Positions 21,097 to 27,973 of a stretch of DNA of 64,000 nucleotides are shown here, one piece after another (position 1 is the first letter of the stretch; each line of letters starts with the position of its first letter). Made by a program: the position numbers and the translations under genes. Source of the stretch: Streptomyces sp. NBRC 110035 (lineage in GTDB: Bacteria > Actinomycetota > Actinomycetes > Streptomycetales > Streptomycetaceae); assembly GCF_000829695.1 (NCBI RefSeq), contig NZ_BBNN01000018.1, positions 1-64,000 of the forward strand. Direction: 5' to 3'. Under the pieces are notes generated by a model. That model did no database searches. It was given only the letters and a program-made list of their open reading frames with translations, and was not told where the DNA came from.

Positions 21097-22470
21097 TCAG
21101 AGACGCTGCCACAAGGCCGGCGTGCCGGCGGGCGCCCACGCGCTCTGGGCCTGGTGCGTCTGCAGGCACCGGTAGCGTACGCCGTCGCGGGTCACCGTGG
21201 CCCCGGCCGGATAGACGCGGCCCGCGGTCCACGGGCCCTCGGCGCCGTCCTGCGGGTCCGGCGTCGCGGTCTGCCCGGGATCCGTGGTCAGGGTCAGGCC
21301 GAAGTCGGCGAGGATCGGGTTGACCGGCTGGTAGAACGTGGTCCCGCCGCGCCTGCAGTCACCGGAGCCGCCGGAGGTGACGCCCTGCGCCTGGGATCCC
21401 GCGACGAAGGGGCCGCCGGAGTCGCCCGGCTCGGCGCAGACCGTCGTCCGGGTCACTCCGTCGACCGTGCCCTCGGCGTAGCTGACGCTGGTCTCGTGCT
21501 GCTGGACGGTCCCGCAGTGCCATCCGGTGGTCGAGCCGGACCGGCACACCGCCGCTCCGACGAGCGCCTCCACCGAGCCGGTGACCTGCACCTCCTGCCC
21601 GTCCCGCGCCCTGACGCCCGGGGTGGCCGTCCACGCGTCGTTGGTGCCCACCCACGCCATGTCCCTGCCGGGGAAGACGGAGTCCTGGAAGGTGCCCTGA
21701 GCACTCCGGTCGAACCCGGTGGTCGTGTCACCCCGGTCGCCGCAGTGACCGGTGGTGGCGAAGCCCTGCTGCGCGTCCCTGGTCACGGAGAAGCCGACCG
21801 AACAGCGGGCGGTGCCGTTGACGTAGTAGGCGTCGCCGCCGGTGATGTCCTGCAGCAGCCGCGGCCGGACCGCGGACACGTGGATGGTCACGTCCTGGTC
21901 GTCGATCCCGGCGGCGTCGACGAAGGCGGCACCGGCCGACACCGTCCGCGCCTGGACCACGAGCCGGTTCGCCGGTACGTCCACGTACCACAGCGGCGTA
22001 CCGGCGGTGTCGCGGGTGGCGGCCGCCGCGTCCAGCCTGTCCTTGGCGGCTCTGAGGTCGGCCAGCGGGCGGGTGACGACGACGGCCTCGGCGCCCTGTG
22101 CCTCGATGGCGGCCACGTCCTCGGCGTCGGTGGTCGCGACGCTGAGTTCGCCGGAGACCGCCCCGCGCACCCATGCGCCGGCGAACCGGTCACCCAGGGC
22201 GTTGCGCAGGATGCCCGCGCGAGTGCCCGCCTCCGCCTCGTTGGCCAGCCGCTCGGACGCCTGCGCCGGGCTCAGGCCCAGGTCACGCTGGAGGGCGTCG
22301 AGCACCGGCGCCGAGGCACGGTCGGTGCCGAGGGCCCGGGCCGCACCGGACGCGGGCTCCGAAGGGGGCGCGGAGCCGGCCACCGCAGCGGAGGGGAGGA
22401 CGGTCAGGACGAGACCGCCGAGTGCGGCCAGGGCCGTTCGGCGTGCGGTCCGGGCATGTCTGAGGACCAT
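21097..22470 (-). CDS. Secreted streptogrisin-C-like serine protease with C-terminal chitin-binding domain
   Basis: A pre-pro-protease of 457 residues from ATG 22470 (GAAGGAGA upstream). There is a signal peptide to about residue 32. The alpha-lytic-type pro-region (DLGLSPAQASERLANEAEA, AAFVDAAGIDDQDVTIHVSAVRP) extends to about 207. The mature S1E protease domain starts near DITGGDAYYVNG, with the triad His242 (TTGHCG), Asp270 (RDMAWV) and Ser351 (GDSGGP). A short linker TDPGQTATPDPQDGAEG leads to a CBM5/12-type module (412-457, GPWTAGRVYPAGATVTRDG ... APAGTPALWQ). This architecture and length match streptogrisin C of S. griseus, which is thought to attack chitin-associated protein. Three 16-bp tandem repeats lie upstream. 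Confidence 0.95.
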   Translation of the reverse strand: MVLRHARTARRTALAALGGLVLTVLPSAAVAGSAPPSEPASGAARALGTDRASAPVLDALQRDLGLSPAQASERLANEAEAGTRAGILRNALGDRFAGAWVRGAVSGELSVATTDAEDVAAIEAQGAEAVVVTRPLADLRAAKDRLDAAAATRDTAGTPLWYVDVPANRLVVQARTVSAGAAFVDAAGIDDQDVTIHVSAVRPRLLQDITGGDAYYVNGTARCSVGFSVTRDAQQGFATTGHCGDRGDTTTGFDRSAQGTFQDSVFPGRDMAWVGTNDAWTATPGVRARDGQEVQVTGSVEALVGAAVCRSGSTTGWHCGTVQQHETSVSYAEGTVDGVTRTTVCAEPGDSGGPFVAGSQAQGVTSGGSGDCRRGGTTFYQPVNPILADFGLTLTTDPGQTATPDPQDGAEGPWTAGRVYPAGATVTRDGVRYRCLQTHQAQSAWAPAGTPALWQRL

Positions 22471-22500
22471 TCGGTACGTCTCCTTCGTCGGGGTCGGCGA

Positions 22501-22548
22501 AGCTGCCGTGAGGCTGAGCTGCCGTGAGTCTGAGCTGCCGTGAGTCTG
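22501..22548. repeat. Three tandem copies of a 16-bp unit upstream of the protease gene
   Basis: AGCTGCCGTGAGTCTG is repeated three times head to tail (22501-22516, 22517-22532, 22533-22548; the first copy has G for T at one position). The array lies 31-78 bp upstream of the protease ATG, in its leader or promoter. Repeats of this kind could bind a regulator cooperatively or affect mRNA structure. Confidence 0.85.
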
Positions 22549-23189
22549 AGGTCCTGTCCGTCTGCTTCCACCGGTCCCGGGGCGCCGGGCACCGCACTTC
22601 ACGGCGGTACCGGGCATGCCCGGTACGCCCTCCCGTACGAGGACGCTCCTCCTTTGCGTGACCGGGGGCACCGGACACGCGGGCCGAACCGGATCGAATC
22701 GCCGGACAGGCCATAGGCCTTGCCCGTGACGTCCGACGCGATGTCAGGAGCGGCACACTTTCGCGCTTTGGTGAGTCCGCGAACGCCATGTGCAGTACCC
22801 GGGCGCGACGGCGGACACCTGGCATGGTCGGACGCGCCCGGGGGCCGGACGGGGAGCGGCCGACCGGTTCGGGCCGGCCCGGGGCGGACAGCCGAAGGCC
22901 CCTGGGGTGAACGGAACCACCCCTGGCGCACAGGAGAAGCAGCTCGGCGGTTTCCACATGAGACCGGGGCAAAGGCAGGGGTGTTCGTCGGCGCCCCCGA
23001 GGATGCGCCCGTGGAGGACTGCATGAACCAGGACGTGTCCCGTTCGTCGGAGCTCCCGCAGCCCTTGCGGGCCGTCGCCTCGGGACTGCGCCGTCTGCCG
23101 GGCGCGGGTCATGCGGGCAGGGCCGCCGGTGGCGCGCCGGACGTGATCGGCGCGGTGTCCCCGCGCGGTCGCCGGACGGCCGTCCGGCC
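22549..23189. other. Intergenic region with one marginal small ORF
   Basis: This is about 640 bp between the protease leader and the ATPase remnant. The only candidate is a 60-codon ORF at 23023-23205 (MNQDVSRSSELPQPLRAV) with GGAGGA just before its ATG. It overlaps the ATPase remnant and may be a leftover of that gene's 5' end. I found no domain. The protease promoter is expected at the left end. Confidence 0.4.
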
Positions 23190-23732
23190 ATGGCGGTGGC
23201 GGTGACGCCGAGCGGCGATCCCTCGACGGCGGCCCTCGCCGAGACCGGCCCGATGAGCCTCGACGTCCTCGGCGCACCCCTGCTGCGCGCCATCCGCCGC
23301 CGGGGTGTGACGACCTGCCTCGGCGCTGTCGCCGCCTACCTGTTCGGCCGCCTGACCCCCGGCACCGAACGGCGCTCCACCACCATGGCCCTGTGCGGCG
23401 TCGTCGGCGCACAGCTCGTGCAGACGCTGGCCGGCCGCCGGCACAGCCCGCTGGTGTGGACGACGGCCCTGGGATCCGCCGCCGTGCTCGCCGCCCTCGT
23501 CCAGACCCCCGGCGTCAGCCACTTCTTCGGCTGCACCCCGCTGGGGCCAGTGGCGTGGACGGGCGTGGCCCTGGCCATCGTCCTGTCGGCCCTGGCGCCG
23601 CGGCTGGAACGCCTGGCCGCGGTCCGACGCCTGTACGAGCTGCTGTCCCGGCTCGCCCCGCACCTGAACGCCGCTGCCCGGCAGGCCCGAAGGCTGCTGC
23701 ACAGCGGGATCGCACGACCGGTGGTGGCATAG
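23190..23732 (+). pseudogene. 3' remnant of a P-type cation ATPase
   Basis: A reading frame of 180 codons that matches only the C-terminal membrane part of large actinobacterial P-type ATPases: PMSLDVLGAPLLRAIRRRGVTTCLGAVAAYLFGR, then ERRSTTMALCGVVGAQLVQTL, SPLVWTTALGSAAVLAALVQTPGVSHFFGCTPLGPVAWTGVAL. Four hydrophobic segments are visible. There is no phosphorylation motif DKTGT, no nucleotide domain and no TGD or GDGxND motif anywhere upstream, so most of the roughly 1,400-codon gene is gone. It could still be expressed as a small membrane protein, but a decayed gene is simpler. Confidence 0.68.
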
Positions 23733-23743
23733 ACCCTGCAGCC

Positions 23744-23820
23744 ACCGGCCCACCGGCCCACCGGCCCACCGGCCCACCGGCCCACCGGCCCACCGGCCCA
23801 CCGGCCCACCGGCCCACCGG
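23744..23820. repeat. Tandem array of the 8-bp unit ACCGGCCC, 9.6 copies
   Basis: Nine perfect copies of ACCGGCCC plus a five-base partial copy begin 11 bp after the ATPase remnant stop. Three units make 24 bases, so any frame through it encodes an 8-residue repeat (e.g. TGPPAHRP), and frames drift with copy number. It is not in a coding sequence I can support. Such arrays are prone to slippage. Confidence 0.95.
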
Positions 23821-24188
23821 AGCGACCTCGGCACCGTCGGACCGGGCAGCCGGAGTGCACCGGCGGCCCGCGCGGATCCCTCCGGTGCGCTCGGACTGGA
23901 GGAGCAGGGCCGCCCGGCCCCTCCACGGAGCCACGGCCGCCGCAGCCGGACCCAGGTGGTCCCGGCGTCGAAGCCCGCCGGAACCGGTGCCCTCGAGGCC
24001 GTCCCCGGCGGTGAGCGGCGCGCGGTCGTCCCGGCCCACGCGGTCCGACGGCCGACGTCAGGGGTGGTGCCCGACCGGCCGCCGTGGTCCTCGGCCGTCC
24101 TGGACCTTGTGCCGGGACCGTTCACCCCATGCGCCTGGCGGCCGGGTGGCGGACCCTGGAGAGGTGGCGTGCGAGGAGGTGACGCCCC
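23821..24188. other. Intergenic region before the Rv1733c-like gene
   Basis: These 368 bp contain no gene or clear signal that I can support. Overlapping ORFs here have Arg/Pro-rich, antisense-like translations. Confidence 0.45.
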
Positions 24189-24794
24189 ATGGGGAGGACG
24201 CGTGGTCCACGGCCCCGCAGGGTGTGGCTGTGGCGCTGGCGGAGCAACCCGCTGCGGCGCCGCAGCGATCTGGTCGAAGCCTGGCTGCTGCTCGCCGGCC
24301 TCCTCCTCACCCTGTTCGCCGGGGCGGTCACCGGCCTGGCGACGGCGGGAGCGGTGGACCGGTCCCTCGCGGAGCGCCGCGCACAGTCCCGCACCGTCCC
24401 CGCCGTACTCGTCGAGGACGCGGCCGGCACGCTGCCGTCCCCGGTGACCGAGGACGGCAGCGGGGACGGCCGCGTATGGGTGAAGGTGCGGTGGACGGCC
24501 CCCGACGGCACCAGCCGCACGGGCCGTGCCGAAACCGAACCCGGGGACAGGGCGGGCAGCGTGGTCACCGTGTGGACGAACGACGCGGGGCGCCTCGTCT
24601 CCGAGCCGCCCGGCGGAGCGGACGCGCGGTTCCAGACCGTCATGGCCGGCCTCACGGTCGCCGCGGCCACCGGGGGAACGGTCGTGCTCGGCGGATGGTT
24701 CGTCCGGTCCCGGACACAGCAGCGGCGCGCGCAGGAGTGGGAGGCCGAGTGGCGGCTGGTCGAGCCGACCTGGCGCAAGCGGATGACGGGGTGA
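24189..24794 (+). CDS. Rv1733c-like two-helix membrane protein
   Basis: A protein of 201 residues; ATG 24189 is preceded by GAGGAGGTGA. A basic N-terminus (MGRTRGPRPRRVWLWRWRSNPLRR) leads into a first membrane helix VEAWLLLAGLLLTLFAGAVTGLATAGAV. An extracellular domain of about 110 residues follows (VRWTAPDGTSRTGRAETEPGDRAGSVVTVWTNDAGRLV). A second helix MAGLTVAAATGGTVVLGGWFV and a short basic cytoplasmic tail complete it. This is the layout of Mycobacterium Rv1733c-family proteins, which are abundant in Streptomyces and of unknown function. Confidence 0.8.
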   Translation: MGRTRGPRPRRVWLWRWRSNPLRRRSDLVEAWLLLAGLLLTLFAGAVTGLATAGAVDRSLAERRAQSRTVPAVLVEDAAGTLPSPVTEDGSGDGRVWVKVRWTAPDGTSRTGRAETEPGDRAGSVVTVWTNDAGRLVSEPPGGADARFQTVMAGLTVAAATGGTVVLGGWFVRSRTQQRRAQEWEAEWRLVEPTWRKRMTG

Positions 24795-24861
24795 CGGCCG
24801 GCGGGCGAGGTGCGCTGCCGTGGGTCGGCGGAGGGCGGCGCCGGCTCGCCGGGGCCGTGCC

Positions 24862-25521
24862 TTACGGGGCCCCGGGCTCCCCGCCGTCCTCGCGCCCGCA
24901 GTGCAGGAAGAGGTGGGGTTCCGGCGCGGCGTCGGGGTGGGCCGGGGTGAACATCACGCTTCTCTCGGACAGCACCGTCAGCCCCGCATCGCGCACCAGA
25001 CCGATCACGTCCTGGGCGGCGAAGCTGGTGACCCGCACGTTCTGCCCCATGAAGACACCGTCGAAGCCCTCCACATCCAGGGGCACGGTCGCCAGCGCGA
25101 ACAGGCCTTTGGGCCGCAGCAGCCGGGTCAGCCGCCGCAGCAGGTCGGACTGCTCGGCACGCGACATCTGGAGCAGGGTGAAGTACAGGCACACGGCGTC
25201 GAACGAACCCTCTTCGAGAGGCAGTCCGCGGATGTCGCCGCAGCGGAACTCGGCGTCGGGCACCTGCCGGGCCGCGATCTCCACCATCACCGGTGACACG
25301 TCGACCCCCAGTACCCGGTGACCGGCCGCGGCGAGTGTCGAGGCCGTGGGCCGGCCCGTCCCGCTGCCGACGTCCAGTACCCGGCCGGCGGGCGGGAGCC
25401 GTTCCAGCAGCCACTCCAGGGAGGCCCCGTGCGTCTCGGAGGCGGCGAACGCCTTCTCGTACTCGCTGCCCAGCGCGTCGAACACCACCGCTGCTGGTGG
25501 CCTGCGATTCTCGTCGGTCAC
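24862..25521 (-). CDS. Class I SAM-dependent methyltransferase
   Basis: A 219-residue methyltransferase, start GTG 25521 (VTDENRRPPAAVVFDALGSEYEKAF). SAM-binding motif I is GRVLDVGSGTGRPT, followed by acidic motif VLGVDVSPVMVEIA, motif EFRCGDIRGLPLEEGSFDAVCLYFTLLQM and post-motif LLRPKGLFALATVPLDVEG. These fit the Methyltransf_11/25 group acting on small molecules. The acceptor is unknown. It is divergent from the flavodoxin-like gene with a 135-bp gap. Confidence 0.92.
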   Translation of the reverse strand: MTDENRRPPAAVVFDALGSEYEKAFAASETHGASLEWLLERLPPAGRVLDVGSGTGRPTASTLAAAGHRVLGVDVSPVMVEIAARQVPDAEFRCGDIRGLPLEEGSFDAVCLYFTLLQMSRAEQSDLLRRLTRLLRPKGLFALATVPLDVEGFDGVFMGQNVRVTSFAAQDVIGLVRDAGLTVLSERSVMFTPAHPDAAPEPHLFLHCGREDGGEPGAP

Positions 25522-25656
25522 GACGCACCCCGTCTCCGTGTGCCGATGCCGTGCATCGTGCCATTCCCGACGGGCTTCCACAACCGTTCGCCGTTCCCCC
25601 TCCCGGTGCGCGGGGCCGGCTTGCGGGGGTGCCGGCCGGCACGGCAGGGTCGGGGT

Positions 25657-26109
25657 GTGCCGACTCTGCTGATCGTTCATCACACCCCCTCTCCGCACTG
25701 CCAGGCGATGTTCGAAGCGGTTCTCTCCGGTGCCACGGCCCCGGAGATCGAGGACGTCCGCGTGGTACGGCGGGCGGCCCTGTCCGCCACCGCCGGCGAC
25801 GTCCTGGAAGCCGACGGCTATCTTCTCGGCACCCCGGCGAACCTCGGCTACATGTCGGGGGCGCTCAAGCACTTCTTCGACCAAGTCTACTACCCGTGCC
25901 TGGACACCACCCGGGGCCGGCCCTTCGGCTACTACGTGCACGGCGGCAACGACGTCACCGGCGCGGTGCGGGGCATCGAATCCGTCACGAAGGGCCTCGG
26001 CTGGCAGCGCGTCGCGGACGCCGTGACCGTCACGGGCGAACCCGGCAGGGCCGCCGTCGAGCGGTGCTGGGAACTGGGCGCCACCCTTGCCGCCGGCCTC
26101 ATGGACTGA
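25657..26109 (+). CDS. Flavodoxin-fold / NAD(P)H-dependent FMN reductase-like protein
   Basis: A protein of 150 residues from GTG 25657 (VPTLLIVHHTPSPHCQAMFEAVLSGA). The FMN phosphate-binding loop is HHTPSPHCQAM after strand 1. The segments YLLGTPANLGYMSGALKHFFDQVYYP and GRPFGYYVHGGNDVTGAVRGIESVTKGLGW are the isoalloxazine-binding loops of WrbA/flavodoxin-like proteins. The small size indicates a single-domain flavoprotein. The physiological partner is unknown. Confidence 0.85.
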   Translation: MPTLLIVHHTPSPHCQAMFEAVLSGATAPEIEDVRVVRRAALSATAGDVLEADGYLLGTPANLGYMSGALKHFFDQVYYPCLDTTRGRPFGYYVHGGNDVTGAVRGIESVTKGLGWQRVADAVTVTGEPGRAAVERCWELGATLAAGLMD

Positions 26110-26181
26110 CGTCCGGACCGCACCGGGGCTCCCCGCCCCGCATACCGCGCACGGAGTGGGCGGAGACCGGCGGCAGAGTTG

Positions 26182-26195
26182 TAGGAGCGCTCCCA
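26182..26195. promoter_or_regulatory. Near-consensus CebR box upstream of the GNAT gene
   Basis: TAGGAGCGCTCCCA differs from the CebR palindrome TGGGAGCGCTCCCA by one base. Its end lies 20 bp before the GNAT start, where repressor binding would block transcription. CebR is the LacI-family, cellobiose/cellotriose-responsive repressor of Streptomyces cellulose use (established). Confidence 0.7.
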
Positions 26196-26215
26196 CTCGA
26201 TGCAGGATGCCGGTC

Positions 26216-26848
26216 ATGACCTCGTCTCCCTCGATTCGGCCGTACCGCCACGAGGACCGGCCGGCCCTCGACGACATCTGCGTCCGCACCGCGCACAACG
26301 GGCAGGACAGCCGCCCCTTCTACCGGGACCCGAGCATTCTCCCCGCCGTCTTCGCCGCCCCCTACGTGCATCTGGAGCCCGAACTGGCCTTCGTCCTGGA
26401 CGACGGGCAGGGGCGTGCGGTCGGCTACATCCTCGGGGTCGCCGACACGGAGCGCTTCGCCCGGCGATTCCGGACCGAGTGGCTGCCCCTGGTCGCCGAC
26501 CGCTACCCCGAGCCGTCCGGGCCGCCAACCGCTTCGGACGAGGAGATGGCCCGGCTCCTGCACCACCCCGAGCGGATGTCCGTCCCCGGACTGGCCGACT
26601 ATCCGGCCCATCTGCACATCGACCTGCTCCCCGACCGGCAGGGCCTCGGTCACGGCCGGGAGCTGATGCGGACGCTCCTCGAGGCGCTGGACGACCGTGG
26701 GGTGCCGGCGGTCCACCTCGTCATGGTGAAGGCCAACAAGCCCGCCAGGGCGTTCTACGACCGGATGGGCTTCCATGAGATCGAGGCGCACGTCGGCGAT
26801 TCCGTCACCTGCCTCGGGCGCTCCACCCGGGACCTCGGCCGGCTGTGA
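26216..26848 (+). CDS. GNAT-family N-acetyltransferase
   Basis: A 210-residue acetyltransferase starting MTSSPSIRPYRHEDRPALDDICVRTAHNG. It has the full GNAT core: RAVGYILGVADTERFARRF, then LHIDLLPDRQGLGHGRELMRTLLEALDDRGVPAVHLVM with the pyrophosphate-binding Q-x-x-G-x-G, and NKPARAFYDRMGFHEIE. An 80-residue insert between strands 4 and beta-bulge resembles the O-GlcNAcase-associated acetyltransferase type. The near-perfect CebR box in front and the LPMO gene behind suggest a role when cellulose or chitin sugars are used (inference). A terminator follows. Confidence 0.9.
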   Translation: MTSSPSIRPYRHEDRPALDDICVRTAHNGQDSRPFYRDPSILPAVFAAPYVHLEPELAFVLDDGQGRAVGYILGVADTERFARRFRTEWLPLVADRYPEPSGPPTASDEEMARLLHHPERMSVPGLADYPAHLHIDLLPDRQGLGHGRELMRTLLEALDDRGVPAVHLVMVKANKPARAFYDRMGFHEIEAHVGDSVTCLGRSTRDLGRL

Positions 26849-26852
26849 CGGA

Positions 26853-26886
26853 CGGGTCGCGGCCGGCTTCGGGCGGCCGCGACCCG
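26853..26886 (+). terminator. Terminator after the GNAT gene
   Basis: Perfect 13-bp arms CGGGTCGCGGCCG and CGGCCGCGACCCG with an 8-base loop GCTTCGGG, five bases after the stop. It separates this gene from the LPMO transcription unit. Confidence 0.88.
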
Positions 26887-26973
26887 CTCCGCGCGTCGAA
26901 GACGCCACGGCCGCTGCGGAAGTGGCGCAAACGGGTGTTGCCGCTCCGTTTCATGAGGCGCAACCTGTGATCC

Positions 26974-26987
26974 TGGGAGCGCTCCCA
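26974..26987. promoter_or_regulatory. CebR operator upstream of the LPMO gene
   Basis: TGGGAGCGCTCCCA, the exact 14-bp CebR consensus, extended to a 16-bp perfect palindrome by flanking C and G. It lies 111 bp upstream of the LPMO start. CebR represses cellulose-use genes in Streptomyces until cello-oligosaccharides are present (established), so this gene is very likely part of that regulon. Confidence 0.9.
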
Positions 26988-27098
26988 GGGATGTTCCCGT
27001 ATGTGCTCCGGCGCGTACGCCCCCACGCGTCCGTACCTTCGCCCTCCGTATGCGGCGCTCCGACGTCCCTGCATCCCCCCACCCGGAAGAAGGAGATC

Positions 27099-27770
27099 AT
27101 GAATTGGCATGGTCATGACCTGCGTATCGCGTCGCGTCCGTCGCTCGTCCTGAGCGTCCTCGTCGCCACGCTGCTGTGCCTGGTCCCCTGGAGCGGTACC
27201 GCGGCCGCGCACGGCTCGGTCGTCGACCCGGCGTCCCGCAACTGCGCCTGCCAGCTGCGCTGGGGAAGCGACTTTTGGAATCCGGCCATGGCGGACGAGG
27301 ACCCCATGTGCTGGCAGGCGTGGCAGGACAACCCCAACGCCATGTGGAACTGGAACGGCCTCTACCGGAACGGTTCCGCCGGTGACTTCGAATCCGCGGT
27401 CCCGGGCGGGCAGCTGTGCAGCGGCGGACGCGCCGAGGGCGGTCGCTACAACTCCATGGACACGGTGGGCGACTGGCAGGCCGAGGACGTGGACAGCGAC
27501 TTCACCGTCCAGTTGTACGACCAGGCGAGCCACGGTGCGGACTACTTCCTCGTCTATGTCACCCGGCAGGGCTTCGACCCCATCACCCAGCCGCTGACCT
27601 GGGACGACCTCGAACTGGCGGCCTCCACCGGCTCGTACGGCCCGAGCCGGAACTACTCGATCCCGGTGAGTACTTCCGGCTACAGCGGCCGCCATGTCGT
27701 CTACACGATCTGGCAGGCCTCGCACATGGATCAGACGTACTTCCTGTGCAGTGACGTGAACTTCGGCTGA
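27099..27770 (+). CDS. Secreted lytic polysaccharide monooxygenase, family AA10
   Basis: A copper enzyme that oxidatively cleaves crystalline cellulose and/or chitin. The ATG at 27099 has AAGAAGGAG upstream. The signal peptide ends ...SGTAAA, releasing a mature N-terminus HGSVVDPASRN whose His38 is the first arm of the copper histidine brace. The second brace His is in LYDQASHGADYFLVYV (about residue 145), and the axial aromatic is near the C-terminus in DQTYFLCSD. Conserved segments MADEDPMCWQAWQDNPNAMWNWNGLYRNGS match the single-domain ScLPMO10B group of Streptomyces. There is no carbohydrate-binding module; 223 residues is normal. Regulated by the CebR operator upstream. Confidence 0.97.
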   Translation: MNWHGHDLRIASRPSLVLSVLVATLLCLVPWSGTAAAHGSVVDPASRNCACQLRWGSDFWNPAMADEDPMCWQAWQDNPNAMWNWNGLYRNGSAGDFESAVPGGQLCSGGRAEGGRYNSMDTVGDWQAEDVDSDFTVQLYDQASHGADYFLVYVTRQGFDPITQPLTWDDLELAASTGSYGPSRNYSIPVSTSGYSGRHVVYTIWQASHMDQTYFLCSDVNFG

Positions 27771-27793
27771 CCAGCTGTTCCTTGAGATGCCCG

Positions 27794-27842
27794 GCCCCCG
27801 GAGGCCCCGCCGTGCACGCTGAGCCGGGCGGGATCCGGGGGC
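27794..27842 (+). terminator. Probable terminator after LPMO
   Basis: Arms GCCCCCGGA and TCCGGGGGC (9 bp) enclose a 31-base GC-rich loop that can form a further inner stem, 24 bp after the LPMO stop. Confidence 0.55.
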
Positions 27843-27868
27843 TCGGGCGTGCCTGAGGATTCCTGAGA

Positions 27869-27880
27869 TTCTTCGAAGAA
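27869..27880. promoter_or_regulatory. 12-bp palindrome TTCTTCGAAGAA upstream of the DUF1996 gene
   Basis: A perfect palindrome 94 bp before the start of the DUF1996 gene, in an AT-richer patch. Downstream, TTGAAC (27893-27898) with TACGTA (27914-27919) could be weak promoter hexamers at a short 15-bp spacing. A repressor or activator bound at the palindrome could act on it. Confidence 0.45.
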
Positions 27881-27973
27881 ACCGTGAGGCACTTGAACGC
27901 ACTGCGAAGCACCTACGTATGAGGCGTGAGAATTTCATGCCCACCCCCGCGACCGAAGCGTAGGAGTACTGCC

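Noticed and set aside
23744..23820. Possible CRISPR-like array
   Set aside because: The repeats are 8 bp, directly abutting with no spacers, and there are no cas genes.
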